From CAZGRP01 sp964527995 (GTDB taxonomy: Bacteria > Zhuqueibacterota > Zhuqueibacteria > Oceanimicrobiales > CAZGRP01), in NCBI GenBank assembly GCA_964527995.1, contig CAZGRP010000026.1, positions 1 to 60,413 on the forward strand: 60,413 nucleotides of DNA, written 5' to 3'. The notes beneath the pieces are model-generated. The model was not told the DNA's origin. It was given only the letters and a program-made list of their open reading frames with translations, and ran no database searches. This document shows, piece by piece, positions 35,386 through 43,533 of the stretch. The translations under genes and the position numbers were made by a program. How positions within the stretch are numbered: position 1 is the first letter of the stretch; the number at the start of each line of letters is the position of its first letter.

Positions 35386-36564
35386 TTGCGGTTCATACCA
35401 CTTGCGGGGGGAATTCTTGGAGCGGTCCTGCTGATGGCGGGACTGACGGCGTGCGCGGGAGACTCTCCCCTGGGCGCGGACTCGGGTACCCTCGATCCCG
35501 GGCAGAGGGGCAAAGTCGTGCAGGCCACGTTCACCGAGGTCGCCTACGATACGACTTTCCCCGATCCGGTCGCCACGGGCGACAGTCCTTTGCTGCTGGT
35601 GGGTAGATTGAACGAAACCGAGACGCGGTTCCTGCTGCGGTTTCAGAACCTGCCCGATAGCGTGGTCGTCAACAGCGCCGAGCTGGTGCTGTTCGCTCGC
35701 AGAGCCATCGGCAGCGGTGCTGATTTCGACATCACCCTCCACAAGGTCACGGCGGACTGGCAGGAGAGCGACGTGACGGACGAATCCTTCAAAGACAGCT
35801 TCGATCCGCAGCCTGTGGGTATGCAGACTGTATCCGCCGCTGATTCGGACACGGTGGTTGTAGCCATCGACACCACACTCGTCACAGGCTGGACGGACGG
35901 CAGCATTGAGAACGACGGTCTTCTCGTGCAGTTCAACGATGCCACCTTCATCAAGACGTTCCTCTCCCGGCATACCAGCGGCGGCAATCCGGAGCTTCGG
36001 CTGCGGTACACCGCAGGGGGTGCGACGGTGGATTCCACTTTTTTCCCTACCGCCGATGCCTTTCTGGCTCGGCGCCTGACGGATCTGCCAGCCGGCTTGC
36101 TGTATGTCGGCAACGGCATCGCGGATCGGGCCGCTCTCCGCATCGATGTGGCTACGATACCGGCCACCGCGACCGTCAACCGCGCCAAGCTGCGTTTCAC
36201 CCTAGCTCCAGAGCAATCCGTTCTTACGCCCGACCCGCTCATTCTCGGGGCTTTCCCGCTGGCCCTGCCGCTTGAGCCGGGGCAGCCGGTCGTTTTCGAC
36301 TCGACCTTTCGAGCGCCGCAGTTCTTTCTTTACGACACGACGTCGGTGGTCGAGCTGGACGTCACCGACATGGTGCAAGCGTGGGTCACCGGCGAGCGGC
36401 CCAACCAAGGCCTGACGGTTCGATCTTTGGTCGCCAACCGCGATATCGCCCGGGTGGCGTTCGAGTCGAGGCTGGCATCCGACAGCGCGCTCCGGCCTCG
36501 CCTGGAGGTGGACTACACGCTGCCGCCATACTTTGGGAAATCTGCCATTGCGAGGGACGAATGA
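35386..36564 (+). CDS. Predicted outer-membrane/surface lipoprotein with two DNRLRE-like repeats
   Basis: Starting at TTG 35386 behind GGAAGGAGGAG, the 392-residue product begins with a lipoprotein signal (hydrophobic residues 4-20, lipobox LTAC, Cys23). Two beta-rich repeat units follow, each with a 'leucine/arginine-strand then sortable Ala/Glu-Leu strand' pattern: RFLLRFQNLPDSVVVNSAEL and AALRIDVATIPATATVNRAK. Such DNRLRE-like modules are known from surface proteins; the assignment is by pattern only. It follows hutI by 19 nt and overlaps the barrel gene by 4 nt. Upstream in-frame codons lie inside hutI and are rejected. Function unknown. Confidence 0.8.
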   Translation: MRFIPLAGGILGAVLLMAGLTACAGDSPLGADSGTLDPGQRGKVVQATFTEVAYDTTFPDPVATGDSPLLLVGRLNETETRFLLRFQNLPDSVVVNSAELVLFARRAIGSGADFDITLHKVTADWQESDVTDESFKDSFDPQPVGMQTVSAADSDTVVVAIDTTLVTGWTDGSIENDGLLVQFNDATFIKTFLSRHTSGGNPELRLRYTAGGATVDSTFFPTADAFLARRLTDLPAGLLYVGNGIADRAALRIDVATIPATATVNRAKLRFTLAPEQSVLTPDPLILGAFPLALPLEPGQPVVFDSTFRAPQFFLYDTTSVVELDVTDMVQAWVTGERPNQGLTVRSLVANRDIARVAFESRLASDSALRPRLEVDYTLPPYFGKSAIARDE

Positions 36565-37763
36565 AGCGAGTTCTGTTTCTGACGTCGGCTGTGGTGCTTC
36601 TCAGCGCATCGGCCGCTGCACCTTTCCCGGGCTCTTTCTTCTCCACCCGTGCGCTGGGTCTGCGAAGTTACTACCCCAATGCCCGTACCCTGGGCCTGGG
36701 CGGATTGGCCATCGCCCTGGACGACTGGCGCGCACCCTCATCGTTGAACCCCGCTTTGCAATCGCGCATTACGCTGACTCGCCTGTCAGTGAGTTTCTTG
36801 CACGAGACCTCCGGCGCGAAGGCCGGTCTGCAGAGCGGCCGCGTCACCGATAGCAATGTGACCGGGGCGCAGTTCTACATCCCGTTCGGGAAGGGGCTTG
36901 GGCTTGCTGCCGGTATTCGCCCTTATACCGTCGTCGAATATTCATTCCAGAACGAGGGCGATACGCCCGATGTGCATTTCATCGAGAAGCTCAGCGGTGA
37001 TGGCGGGGTGAATACGGCCTTCCTCGGCTTTTCGGCTGGAGTCGGCAAGCATGTGCAAGTTGGCGTAAGAGGCAATGCTTTCTTTGGCAGGATCAAGCGT
37101 ATCTGGGAGGTCAATTACGCCAGCACCGAATTCAAGAGCACCAAGGACGAGCTTCGCAGCTACATGCGCGGCTACGGCGTGACTCTCGGTGCCGTTGTGA
37201 GCCCGGTCCAGGCGTGGCGAATCGGAGCTGTGCTGACGCCTGGTTTCGACCTTACGTCCGAGGATGACCTCAGCAGTCGCTCCGGCTCCGAGAACCCGAC
37301 ACAAAAGTTCCAGTACCACATCCCCGTCGAATACGGCATCGGCACGACCTTCAACCTTCTCGATCGTCTGCTGGTCGGCGTCGATGTGCTGGCGCAGCGA
37401 TGGAGCCAGTTCGAGAAAGAGGGGCAGAAGGTTGCAAACTGGGAAGACGCGTTGCGTGTCGGCGGTGGCGTTGAGATCACGGGTCATCGAGGACGTTACG
37501 CCGGCTTCTTCAACCGCCTGTCGTATCGAATTGGTGCCTACTACTCGCGTCTGGGACTCCAGATGCCTGAAGGCAGGCGGGTCAGCGAAGCGTTCGCGAC
37601 GTTCGGCCTGGGCGTACCGTTCAACGGCAACATCGGCCGCATCGACATCGCCGTGCAGGTCGGCAAGCGCGGCAGCCGGCCCGACAATCCGGTGGAGGAG
37701 ACGGTTTGGCGGATTGCCGTCGGCGTCACTGGTGGTGAGTTGTGGTTTATCCGGCGTCGCTAA
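36561..37763 (+). CDS. Predicted outer-membrane beta-barrel protein (FadL/PorV-like)
   Basis: The 400-residue product starts at ATG 36561, overlapping the lipoprotein stop. It has a signal peptide (FLTSAVVLLSASAAA, cleavage near residue 19) and the early segment NARTLGLGGLAIALDDWRAP then SLNPAL, typical of FadL/OmpP1- and PorV-like barrels. The rest is alternating strands rich in Gly and aromatic residues (e.g. GLGLAAGIRPYTVVEYSF), ending WFIRRR. It should be a 14-stranded barrel, substrate unknown. Being in the hut unit, it could help uptake of substrate, but that is a guess. Confidence 0.8.
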   Translation: MKRVLFLTSAVVLLSASAAAPFPGSFFSTRALGLRSYYPNARTLGLGGLAIALDDWRAPSSLNPALQSRITLTRLSVSFLHETSGAKAGLQSGRVTDSNVTGAQFYIPFGKGLGLAAGIRPYTVVEYSFQNEGDTPDVHFIEKLSGDGGVNTAFLGFSAGVGKHVQVGVRGNAFFGRIKRIWEVNYASTEFKSTKDELRSYMRGYGVTLGAVVSPVQAWRIGAVLTPGFDLTSEDDLSSRSGSENPTQKFQYHIPVEYGIGTTFNLLDRLLVGVDVLAQRWSQFEKEGQKVANWEDALRVGGGVEITGHRGRYAGFFNRLSYRIGAYYSRLGLQMPEGRRVSEAFATFGLGVPFNGNIGRIDIAVQVGKRGSRPDNPVEETVWRIAVGVTGGELWFIRRR

Positions 37764-37788
37764 GTCCTGGTTTCACAGAAATTTTCGC

Positions 37789-37817
37789 TTGACTTCTAGA
37801 CAAAATCTTGGTAAAAT
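37789..37817 (+). promoter_or_regulatory. Promoter of the TPR lipoprotein gene
   Basis: TTGACT (37789-37794), 17-nt spacer, TAAAAT (37812-37817). The start of transcription would be near 37824, giving a leader of about 50 nt up to GTG 37877, with TAAGGAGGA as ribosome-binding site. AAAATCT (37802-37808) precedes the -10 element, as at the rng and rplU promoters. Confidence 0.8.
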
Positions 37818-37876
37818 CCGTTTCGCGGTGTTGTCCCGTTGAGACCGGTAATTCAGCTCTTAAGGAGGATGGAAAA

Positions 37877-39160
37877 GTGAACCCTGCGTACAGCAAGAGT
37901 GCTTGGGTGGCTGTTCTGGTGAGCAGTGCCCTGCTGCTGGGGGTGATGGCCATGGGCTGCCAACCGAAGGGTGCCGCTACGAAGGTTGAGACCAGCGAAT
38001 CGGAGGCGATGGCGGCGAAACGGGACTCCTTGATGCAGGTCTACAAGCGCAAGCTCATGATCACCTGGAGCCTTGGTTTCGAGAATTACAAGAACAAGCA
38101 ATACCAGGATGCGGTCAAGCACTTCTGGCGCATCGTGAAGATGGACACCATCGACATGTTCCCCGACGTCTACGGCCTGCTGCAAGACGCCTATTTCAAG
38201 CTGGGGAAGGCAGACAGCGCTGAGATGGTGGTCCGCCTGGGCGTCGAGAAACGGCCGCAGGACGTGGGGCTGCGCCGGGTGCTGGCCTACATCGAAAACG
38301 CCAAAGGCAACGTCGACGCCGCCATCAAGGGGTATGAGTTTGTGGTCGAACACGAGCCCAAGTCCATCGACGACTGGCGGCGGCTGGCCGATCTCTACGT
38401 GCGTGCCAACCGGCTGGACGATGCCATCCGGGCGTACAACAAGATCGTCGAGCTCAATCCCAAGGACAAGAAAGCCCAGGAGGCCCTTGCCGCTCTTTTC
38501 CGGGCCACCGGACAGGCCGAGCGAGCGGTGGAACAAAAGGAGAAAATCCTTGCCACCGACCCGACCAACACCAAGTTGATGTTCGAGCTTGGTGAAACGT
38601 ACTTCCGCATGGGCGAGTACCCGAAGGCGATCGAGAAGTTCAAGATGCTACTGCAGATCACTCCCAATGATGTGCAGGCTTTGGAGTATCTCGGGAACTC
38701 GTACCAGAATATCGAAAAATACCGCCAGGCGATTGCTACCTATCAGAAGCTCTTGAAGCAGGAGCTGAGCGACAGGAAGCGCAAGAAGGTTCTGGCGGAG
38801 ATGGCTCGATGCTATAAGGAGCTGGGGCAGTGGACCGTGGCGCGTCGTTACGCCCGGCGCTCCCTGAACATCGACCCGAAATTCGGTCTCGGTCTGATCG
38901 CCATGGGTGAGATCTACGAGGCAGCAGCCGAAAAGTGTGTCTCCCAGCGGAAGGACCAAAAGGCCACCTTCGATGATAAGCTCGTCTACGAGATGGCGGC
39001 AAACTACTACCGGCGGGCCAGTCAGGATCTGGAATACCGCGACGAGGCAAAGCGACGGCTGTCGTACGTGGAGGTCCTGGTTCCGACCCAGGAGGATCGG
39101 TTCTTCAACAAGGGGAAAACGAAGCCGACAGATCCTTGCTATAGCTGGATTCAGAAATGA
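37877..39160 (+). CDS. Tetratricopeptide-repeat lipoprotein
   Basis: Starting at GTG 37877 behind AAGGAGG, the 427-residue product has a lipoprotein-like signal (WVAVLVSSALLLGVMAMGC, acylated Cys28; the -3 residue is Ala, slightly atypical). It then carries about seven to eight TPR units, for example WRRLADLYVRANRLDDAIRA, FELGETYFRMGEYPKAIEKF and LEYLGNSYQNIEKYRQAIAT. TPR lipoproteins scaffold envelope complexes (e.g. BamD-like, gliding or secretion factors); nothing identifies the partner here. No signs of a regulator or enzyme domain. Confidence 0.85.
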   Translation: MNPAYSKSAWVAVLVSSALLLGVMAMGCQPKGAATKVETSESEAMAAKRDSLMQVYKRKLMITWSLGFENYKNKQYQDAVKHFWRIVKMDTIDMFPDVYGLLQDAYFKLGKADSAEMVVRLGVEKRPQDVGLRRVLAYIENAKGNVDAAIKGYEFVVEHEPKSIDDWRRLADLYVRANRLDDAIRAYNKIVELNPKDKKAQEALAALFRATGQAERAVEQKEKILATDPTNTKLMFELGETYFRMGEYPKAIEKFKMLLQITPNDVQALEYLGNSYQNIEKYRQAIATYQKLLKQELSDRKRKKVLAEMARCYKELGQWTVARRYARRSLNIDPKFGLGLIAMGEIYEAAAEKCVSQRKDQKATFDDKLVYEMAANYYRRASQDLEYRDEAKRRLSYVEVLVPTQEDRFFNKGKTKPTDPCYSWIQK

Positions 39161-39259
39161 AGAGCTGAGCTTTCGGCGTCGAAAACAACCGTCGTTCGGT
39201 CGCGGATCACAGTTCCTGAACGGGAGGTTGTCGTCGGCCGGGCGACGAAGGAGGCGAGT

Positions 39260-40564
39260 TTGCGTCACGTACGAGAAACCGATCCCGATGTCTACCAGGC
39301 CATCGTTGGTGAGACGCGGAGGCAGAACACCACCCTCGAGCTGATCGCCTCGGAGAACTTCGTCAGCAAGGCTGTGCTCGAGGCCATGGGGCAGGTGATG
39401 ACCAACAAGTACGCGGAGGGGTACCCTCGCAAGCGTTACTACGGCGGCTGCCAGTACGTGGATGTGGTGGAGGAATTGGCAAGGGAGCGTGCCAAACGGC
39501 TGTTCGGGGCGGAACACGCCAATGTGCAGCCGCACTCCGGGTCACAAGCGAACATTGCCGCCTACTTCTCCTTCCTCAAGGCCGGCGAGACCATTCTCGG
39601 GATGAACCTGGCCCACGGCGGCCACCTCACCCATGGCAGCCCGGTGAATTTCTCCGGCCGCCTTTTTCGCGTCGTCTTCTACGGTGTCCGCCGCGACACC
39701 GGTCGAATCGACATGAACGAAGTCGAGGATGTGGCGAAAAAAGAGAAGCCGCGGCTGATCATGACCGGTGCCAGCGCCTACTCGCGCGAGATCGACTACG
39801 CGGCCTTTCGCGACATCGCCGAACGTGTCGGCGCCTACCTGGTGGCCGACATCGCCCATCCTGCTGGCCTGATCGCCACGGGATTGATCTCCAGCCCCCT
39901 GCCTCACTGTCATGCCGTAACCACCACGACGCACAAGACCTTGCGCGGTCCGCGCGGCGGCATGATCTTGGTGGGCAAGGACCAGGAAAACGACCAGAAC
40001 GTCGTCACCCCCAAGGGGAGGCTGAAGACCTGGGCCGAAATCATCGACTCGAACGTCTTTCCGGGCTTTCAGGGTGGGCCTCTGATGCACGTCATTGCGG
40101 CCAAGGCTGTGGCCTTCCAGGAGGCACTGCAGCCGTCGTTCGTCGAATACTCCAAACAGATCATCCGCAATGCCAAGACGTTGGCTCAGAAACTGCTGAA
40201 CCTGGGTTACGACATCGTTTCGGGGGGCACCGATACGCATCTGATGCTGGTCGACCTGCGGAGCAAAGGGCTTACCGGCAAGGAAGCCGAGGCTGCCCTG
40301 GAAGCGGCCGGAATCACCGTCAACAAGAACATGGTGCCGTTCGACGATAAGAGTCCCTTTGTTACCAGCGGCATACGCATCGGCACCCCCGCTCTCACCA
40401 CCCGAGGCATGAAAGAAGATGAGATGCGGGAGATCGCTTTCTTGATCGATAAGGTGCTCTCCAACATCGGCAACGACGAAGTGACCAAGCGCGTTCGACA
40501 TCAGGTGAACGATCTCTGTCAACGGTTTCCGCTCTACGACTTCGAAGCGCTTCCCGAGGCATAA
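39260..40564 (+). CDS. glyA: Serine hydroxymethyltransferase
   Basis: GlyA interconverts serine and glycine, charging tetrahydrofolate with one-carbon units. The 434-residue PLP enzyme starts at TTG 39260 behind GAAGGAGG. It has NTTLELIASENFVSKAVLEA, the phosphate-binding and PLP-lysine segment TTTHKTLRGPRGG with K226 as the Schiff-base lysine, and SGIRIGTPALTTRGM. It is 15 nt upstream of nrdR. The 99-nt gap before it holds short inverted repeats but no clear promoter, so it may be read from the TPR gene promoter. Confidence 0.98.
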   Translation: MRHVRETDPDVYQAIVGETRRQNTTLELIASENFVSKAVLEAMGQVMTNKYAEGYPRKRYYGGCQYVDVVEELARERAKRLFGAEHANVQPHSGSQANIAAYFSFLKAGETILGMNLAHGGHLTHGSPVNFSGRLFRVVFYGVRRDTGRIDMNEVEDVAKKEKPRLIMTGASAYSREIDYAAFRDIAERVGAYLVADIAHPAGLIATGLISSPLPHCHAVTTTTHKTLRGPRGGMILVGKDQENDQNVVTPKGRLKTWAEIIDSNVFPGFQGGPLMHVIAAKAVAFQEALQPSFVEYSKQIIRNAKTLAQKLLNLGYDIVSGGTDTHLMLVDLRSKGLTGKEAEAALEAAGITVNKNMVPFDDKSPFVTSGIRIGTPALTTRGMKEDEMREIAFLIDKVLSNIGNDEVTKRVRHQVNDLCQRFPLYDFEALPEA

Positions 40565-40579
40565 TCAACAGGTGAATCC

Positions 40580-41029
40580 ATGCGTTGTCCGTTCTGCAAC
40601 TACGAAGACAGCCGGGTGATCGACTCGCGTGGGAGCAACGAGGGTCGAGTGGTTCGGCGGCGCCGGGAATGTCTGAGCTGCGGTCGGCGGTTTACGACGA
40701 AGGAGTACGTGGAGGAGCAGCCCTTGATGGTATCGAAAGCGGATGGCCGTCGCGAGCCCTTCGATCGCGAGAAGCTCCGGCGCAGCATCCAGCTGGCGTG
40801 CACCAAGCGGCCGATTTCCACAGATGTGATCGGCGAGCTGGTGTCGGAGATCGAGAACGAGTTACGGGACAAGACACGCGACGAGGTCGAATCTAGAGTC
40901 ATCGGGCAGATGGTGATGGACCGCCTGCGGAATCTCGACGAAGTGGCCTACGTGCGCTTCGCTTCGGTCTACCGCCGTTTTCAAGCCAAGGAGGAGTTCC
41001 TGAGCGAGCTGGAAGGTCTGCGGGACTGA
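40580..41029 (+). CDS. nrdR: Transcriptional repressor NrdR
   Basis: NrdR senses dATP/ATP and represses ribonucleotide reductase genes. The 149-residue protein has the N-terminal zinc ribbon (CPFCNYEDSRVIDSR and CLSCGRRFTT) and an ATP-cone domain (residues ~49-138, e.g. REKLRRSIQLACTKRPIS). Its targets are not in this window; no paired NrdR boxes were noted near the genes here. It is cotranscribed with glyA, a common arrangement. Confidence 0.98.
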   Translation: MRCPFCNYEDSRVIDSRGSNEGRVVRRRRECLSCGRRFTTKEYVEEQPLMVSKADGRREPFDREKLRRSIQLACTKRPISTDVIGELVSEIENELRDKTRDEVESRVIGQMVMDRLRNLDEVAYVRFASVYRRFQAKEEFLSELEGLRD

Positions 41030-41050
41030 CAAAGAGACAAAAGGCCGCAT

Positions 41051-41213
41051 CCGCGCGCCAGGTCCGGTCGAGAGGTTGGAGTGTCTGAGCTGGGAGGCGG
41101 TGTCTGAGACGGACCGGGTGGGGCTCGACCTGCGGCGGTGAGCCAGGAGTGAATGAGGACCGGCAGATAGACCAGGCGAGCAGCAAGCCTGCGACTATCT
41201 GCTGTTTTGTGTT
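41051..41213 (+). ncRNA. Candidate structured RNA between nrdR and tatC (undescribed)
   Basis: The 214-nt gene-free stretch 41030-41243 folds by eye into nested stems. CAGGTC (41059-41064) pairs with GACCTG (41127-41132) and, after a small internal loop, CCGC (41051-41054) pairs with GCGG (41135-41138). Inside, CGGTGTC (41098-41104) pairs with GAC plus ACCG (41108-41110, 41113-41116) around a TGA loop. A direct repeat GTGTCTGAG occurs at 41081 and 41100. The 3' end is a hairpin running into TGTTTTGT. No ORF with a start and ribosome-binding site is present. It could be an independent small RNA, the 3' UTR of nrdR, or a leader of tatC. Not matched to any known family by eye. Confidence 0.4.
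41163..41213 (+). terminator. Terminator-like hairpin downstream of nrdR
   Basis: GCAGATAG (41163-41170) pairs exactly with CTATCTGC (41195-41202); an inner stem CAGGC (41173-41177) with GCCTG (41187-41191) continues the helix, and TGTTTTGTGTT follows. It probably ends the glyA-nrdR transcript or the candidate RNA that precedes it, 31 nt before tatC. Confidence 0.65.
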
Positions 41214-41243
41214 GAGTCATGGGCGTGAGGTAATTGCCAGCAC

Positions 41244-42029
41244 ATGGATGAGGAAAAGCAAAGCCAGCGCGATGAACGTGAAATGCCGTTTCTAGAACAT
41301 CTCGAAGAGCTGCGCTGGCGGATCATCAAGAGCCTGATCGCGGTCGCCGTCGGGGCCCTGGCCGCCTACTTCTTCTCCGACCGGATCCTCGACATTTTGA
41401 TTGCGCCGTACCAAAGCGCCTTTCGGCACCTGGCAGCCAACGGCAACGACACCTCCCTGCCGGATATCTCGAGGCGGCTGATCTTTCTGTCGCCGACCGA
41501 GGGCTTTCTGGTTCGTATCAAGGTGGCGCTGTTCGCGGGCTTTCTGGCGTCGCTACCGGTGATCTTCTACCAGATGTGGAAGTTCGTCGCTCCGGGGTTG
41601 CTGGAAAAGGAGGAGCGTTACCTGAAGACCATCGTCACCCTGTCGGTCGTCTGTTTTGCCGTCGGCGCGCTGTTTTGCTACTTCGTGATTCTGCGCTTCG
41701 GCCTGCGCTTCTTGCTCGGATTCGAGACTTCCACGATCATCGCGGCCATCTCGATCAGCAAGTACCTGGGATTCGTCACCATGCTCCTGCTGGTCTTCGG
41801 TCTGGTGTTCGAGCTTCCCGTGGTCACGCTGTTCCTTGCAAAGCTGGGGTTCTTGACACCGCCTTTCATGCGGCACTACCGCCGCTACGCCTACGTGGTT
41901 TTCTTCGTGTTCGCCGCGGTCCTCACGCCCCCGGACGTTTTCACGCAGATTATGCTGGCGGGGCCGTTGATCCTCTTGTATGAGATCAGCATCTGGATTG
42001 CCAAAGTGGCCGCGCCGAAGACGACGTGA
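41244..42029 (+). CDS. tatC: Sec-independent protein translocase TatC
   Basis: TatC is the receptor for twin-arginine signal peptides. The 261-residue inner-membrane protein has the conserved MPFLEHLEELRWRIIKSL start, the LSPTEGFLVRIKVALFAGFL segment, and the FYQMWKFVAPGLLEKEER loop with the Glu contacting signal peptides; six membrane helices are predictable. tatA/tatB are not in the window, so they lie elsewhere. AGGT about 13 nt upstream is a weak ribosome-binding site. Confidence 0.97.
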   Translation: MDEEKQSQRDEREMPFLEHLEELRWRIIKSLIAVAVGALAAYFFSDRILDILIAPYQSAFRHLAANGNDTSLPDISRRLIFLSPTEGFLVRIKVALFAGFLASLPVIFYQMWKFVAPGLLEKEERYLKTIVTLSVVCFAVGALFCYFVILRFGLRFLLGFETSTIIAAISISKYLGFVTMLLLVFGLVFELPVVTLFLAKLGFLTPPFMRHYRRYAYVVFFVFAAVLTPPDVFTQIMLAGPLILLYEISIWIAKVAAPKTT

Positions 42030-42079
42030 GCGCAGTTGCATCAGCGTTACCTCGAGCCAAGAGAAGGAGGAGAGCCGGA

Positions 42080-42634
42080 ATGTCGATCAAACCCGACCAA
42101 TGGATCAAGCGCATGGCCCTGGAGCACGGCATGATCGAGCCGTTTGTGGAGCAGCAGGTTCGGGAGAATGTCATCTCCTACGGGCTCTCGTCCTACGGCT
42201 ACGACGTTCGCATCGCCGATGAATTCAAGATCTTTACCAACCTGAACACGACCATCGTCGATCCCAAGAACCTCGACCACAGGTCGCTGGTGGATTTCAA
42301 GGGTGAGGTCTGCATCATCCCGCCCAACTCCTTTGCGCTCGGAAGGACGATCGAGTACTTCCGAATCCCGCGGCAGGTGATGACCATTTGCGTCGGCAAA
42401 TCGACCTATGCCCGCTGCGGCATCATCACCAACGTGACGCCATTGGAGCCGGGCTGGGAGGGTCACGTGACATTGGAGATCTCGAACACCACGCCGCTGC
42501 CGGCGCGCATTTACGCCGGGGAGGGCATTGCCCAGATCTTGTTCTTCGAAAGCGATGAGCCGTGTCTGATTTCGTACGACGAGAAGCAAGGAAAATACCA
42601 GGCGCAACGCGGCGTCACGCTTCCACGTGTCTAA
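42080..42634 (+). CDS. dcd: dCTP deaminase
   Basis: Dcd converts dCTP to dUTP on the way to dTTP. The 184-residue trimeric enzyme starts at ATG 42080, 9 nt after GAAGGAGG. It has GLSSYGYDVRIADEFKIF, the active-site GKSTYARCGIITNVTPLEPG with the catalytic Glu in GWEGHVTLEISNTT, and AGEGIAQILFFE. It is of the mono-functional type by length. Its stop overlaps the next gene by 8 nt. Together with nrdR nearby, the area touches dNTP supply. Confidence 0.97.
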   Translation: MSIKPDQWIKRMALEHGMIEPFVEQQVRENVISYGLSSYGYDVRIADEFKIFTNLNTTIVDPKNLDHRSLVDFKGEVCIIPPNSFALGRTIEYFRIPRQVMTICVGKSTYARCGIITNVTPLEPGWEGHVTLEISNTTPLPARIYAGEGIAQILFFESDEPCLISYDEKQGKYQAQRGVTLPRV

Positions 42635-43481
42635 CCCTGAGGGTACCTTGCCTGTCCGTCACCTTGCCGACCTACACCTGCATACCAATCATTCGGACGG
42701 CTTGCTTTCGCCGTCGGCCATTGTCGAACGCGCCGCCGCCATGGGTCTGCGGGTGGTGGCAATTACAGACCATGACGATGTCGCTGCCCTCGGTGAGGCC
42801 CGCCGCAGGGGCGAGGAGCTGGGCGTGGAGGTGCTGACGGGAGTGGAGTTGAGTACCAGCCTGAACGGGCGCGACTTGCACCTTCTCGGCTATCTCTTCG
42901 ATCCCGCGCACCCGAGGATGGCAGAGTACCTTGAGTTCTTTCGAAACGAGCGCGTCAAACGTGTCGAGAAGATTCTGGATCGGCTGCGTGAGATGGGAAT
43001 GCCATTGTCGCTGGACGAGGTGCTGGAGAGCGCCGGTTCGGGTTCTATTGGCCGGCCGCATGTCGCCGACGCCCTGGTGAAGGCGGGTTACGTGAACACC
43101 TTTCAGGAAGCCTTCAACCGGTATCTGGCGGATGATCAACCGGCATTCGTACCGAAATTCAAGATTAGCCCCAAAGAGGCGATAGAGTTGGTGCACGATG
43201 CCGGGGGAGTCGCCGCAGTGGCACATCCGGGGCTGGACCTGACCGATGACACGCTTGCTGCCGTCATCGAAGCGGGGGTGGATGCTATCGAGATTGTGCA
43301 TCCCCAACACAACGCCGCCCAGCAGGCCCACTACCGCGCCATTGCCCGGGGCCACCACTTGCTGGAAACAGGTGGGTCCGACTATCATGGCGGCCGCAAG
43401 GGGAATGACGTGTTGGGAAAGTATACGATTCCGCTGGATGCCGTGCAGAAGCTGAAGGACGCTGCCTCGGGCATCGGTTAG
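42627..43481 (+). CDS. PHP-domain phosphoesterase (RNase AM / YciV-like)
   Basis: The 284-residue product starts at GTG 42627, overlapping dcd. It has the PHP metal motifs: DLHLHTNHSDG near residue 15, ITDHDD near 50, E in GVELST, the insertion RPHVADALVKAGYV, AVAHPGL, and GSDYHGG near the C-terminus. Proteins of this form hydrolyse 3',5'-nucleoside bisphosphates or short RNA 5' to 3', as shown for E. coli RNase AM; which of the two applies is not visible. Translational coupling with dcd is likely. Confidence 0.85.
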   Translation: MSNPEGTLPVRHLADLHLHTNHSDGLLSPSAIVERAAAMGLRVVAITDHDDVAALGEARRRGEELGVEVLTGVELSTSLNGRDLHLLGYLFDPAHPRMAEYLEFFRNERVKRVEKILDRLREMGMPLSLDEVLESAGSGSIGRPHVADALVKAGYVNTFQEAFNRYLADDQPAFVPKFKISPKEAIELVHDAGGVAAVAHPGLDLTDDTLAAVIEAGVDAIEIVHPQHNAAQQAHYRAIARGHHLLETGGSDYHGGRKGNDVLGKYTIPLDAVQKLKDAASGIG

Positions 43482-43533
43482 AGGTCGGTGGCCAGGCAGC
43501 CGCATCCAGCTCACGCGCTTGAAAGGAATCCGA

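Noticed and set aside
36381..36560. Upstream extension of the barrel protein into the lipoprotein gene
   Set aside because: The ATG at 36561 begins a clean signal peptide and gives a 4-nt coupled overlap; the extension is a frame shadow.
37869..37879. ATG at 37869 as start of the TPR lipoprotein
   Set aside because: It reads ATG GAA AAG TGA, a stop after three codons; the in-frame GTG 37877 gives a lipoprotein signal.
39161..39259. Riboswitch upstream of glyA (glycine or tetrahydrofolate type)
   Set aside because: Only a short ACAACC/GGTTGT pairing is present; none of the conserved riboswitch segments can be recognised.
41141..41165. GAGCCAGGAG...ACCGGCAG resembles the B12 box of cobalamin riboswitches
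   Set aside because: A 9-nt insertion interrupts the box and the other conserved parts (e.g. the GCCACTG and CCCGC elements) are absent; tatC is also not a usual target.
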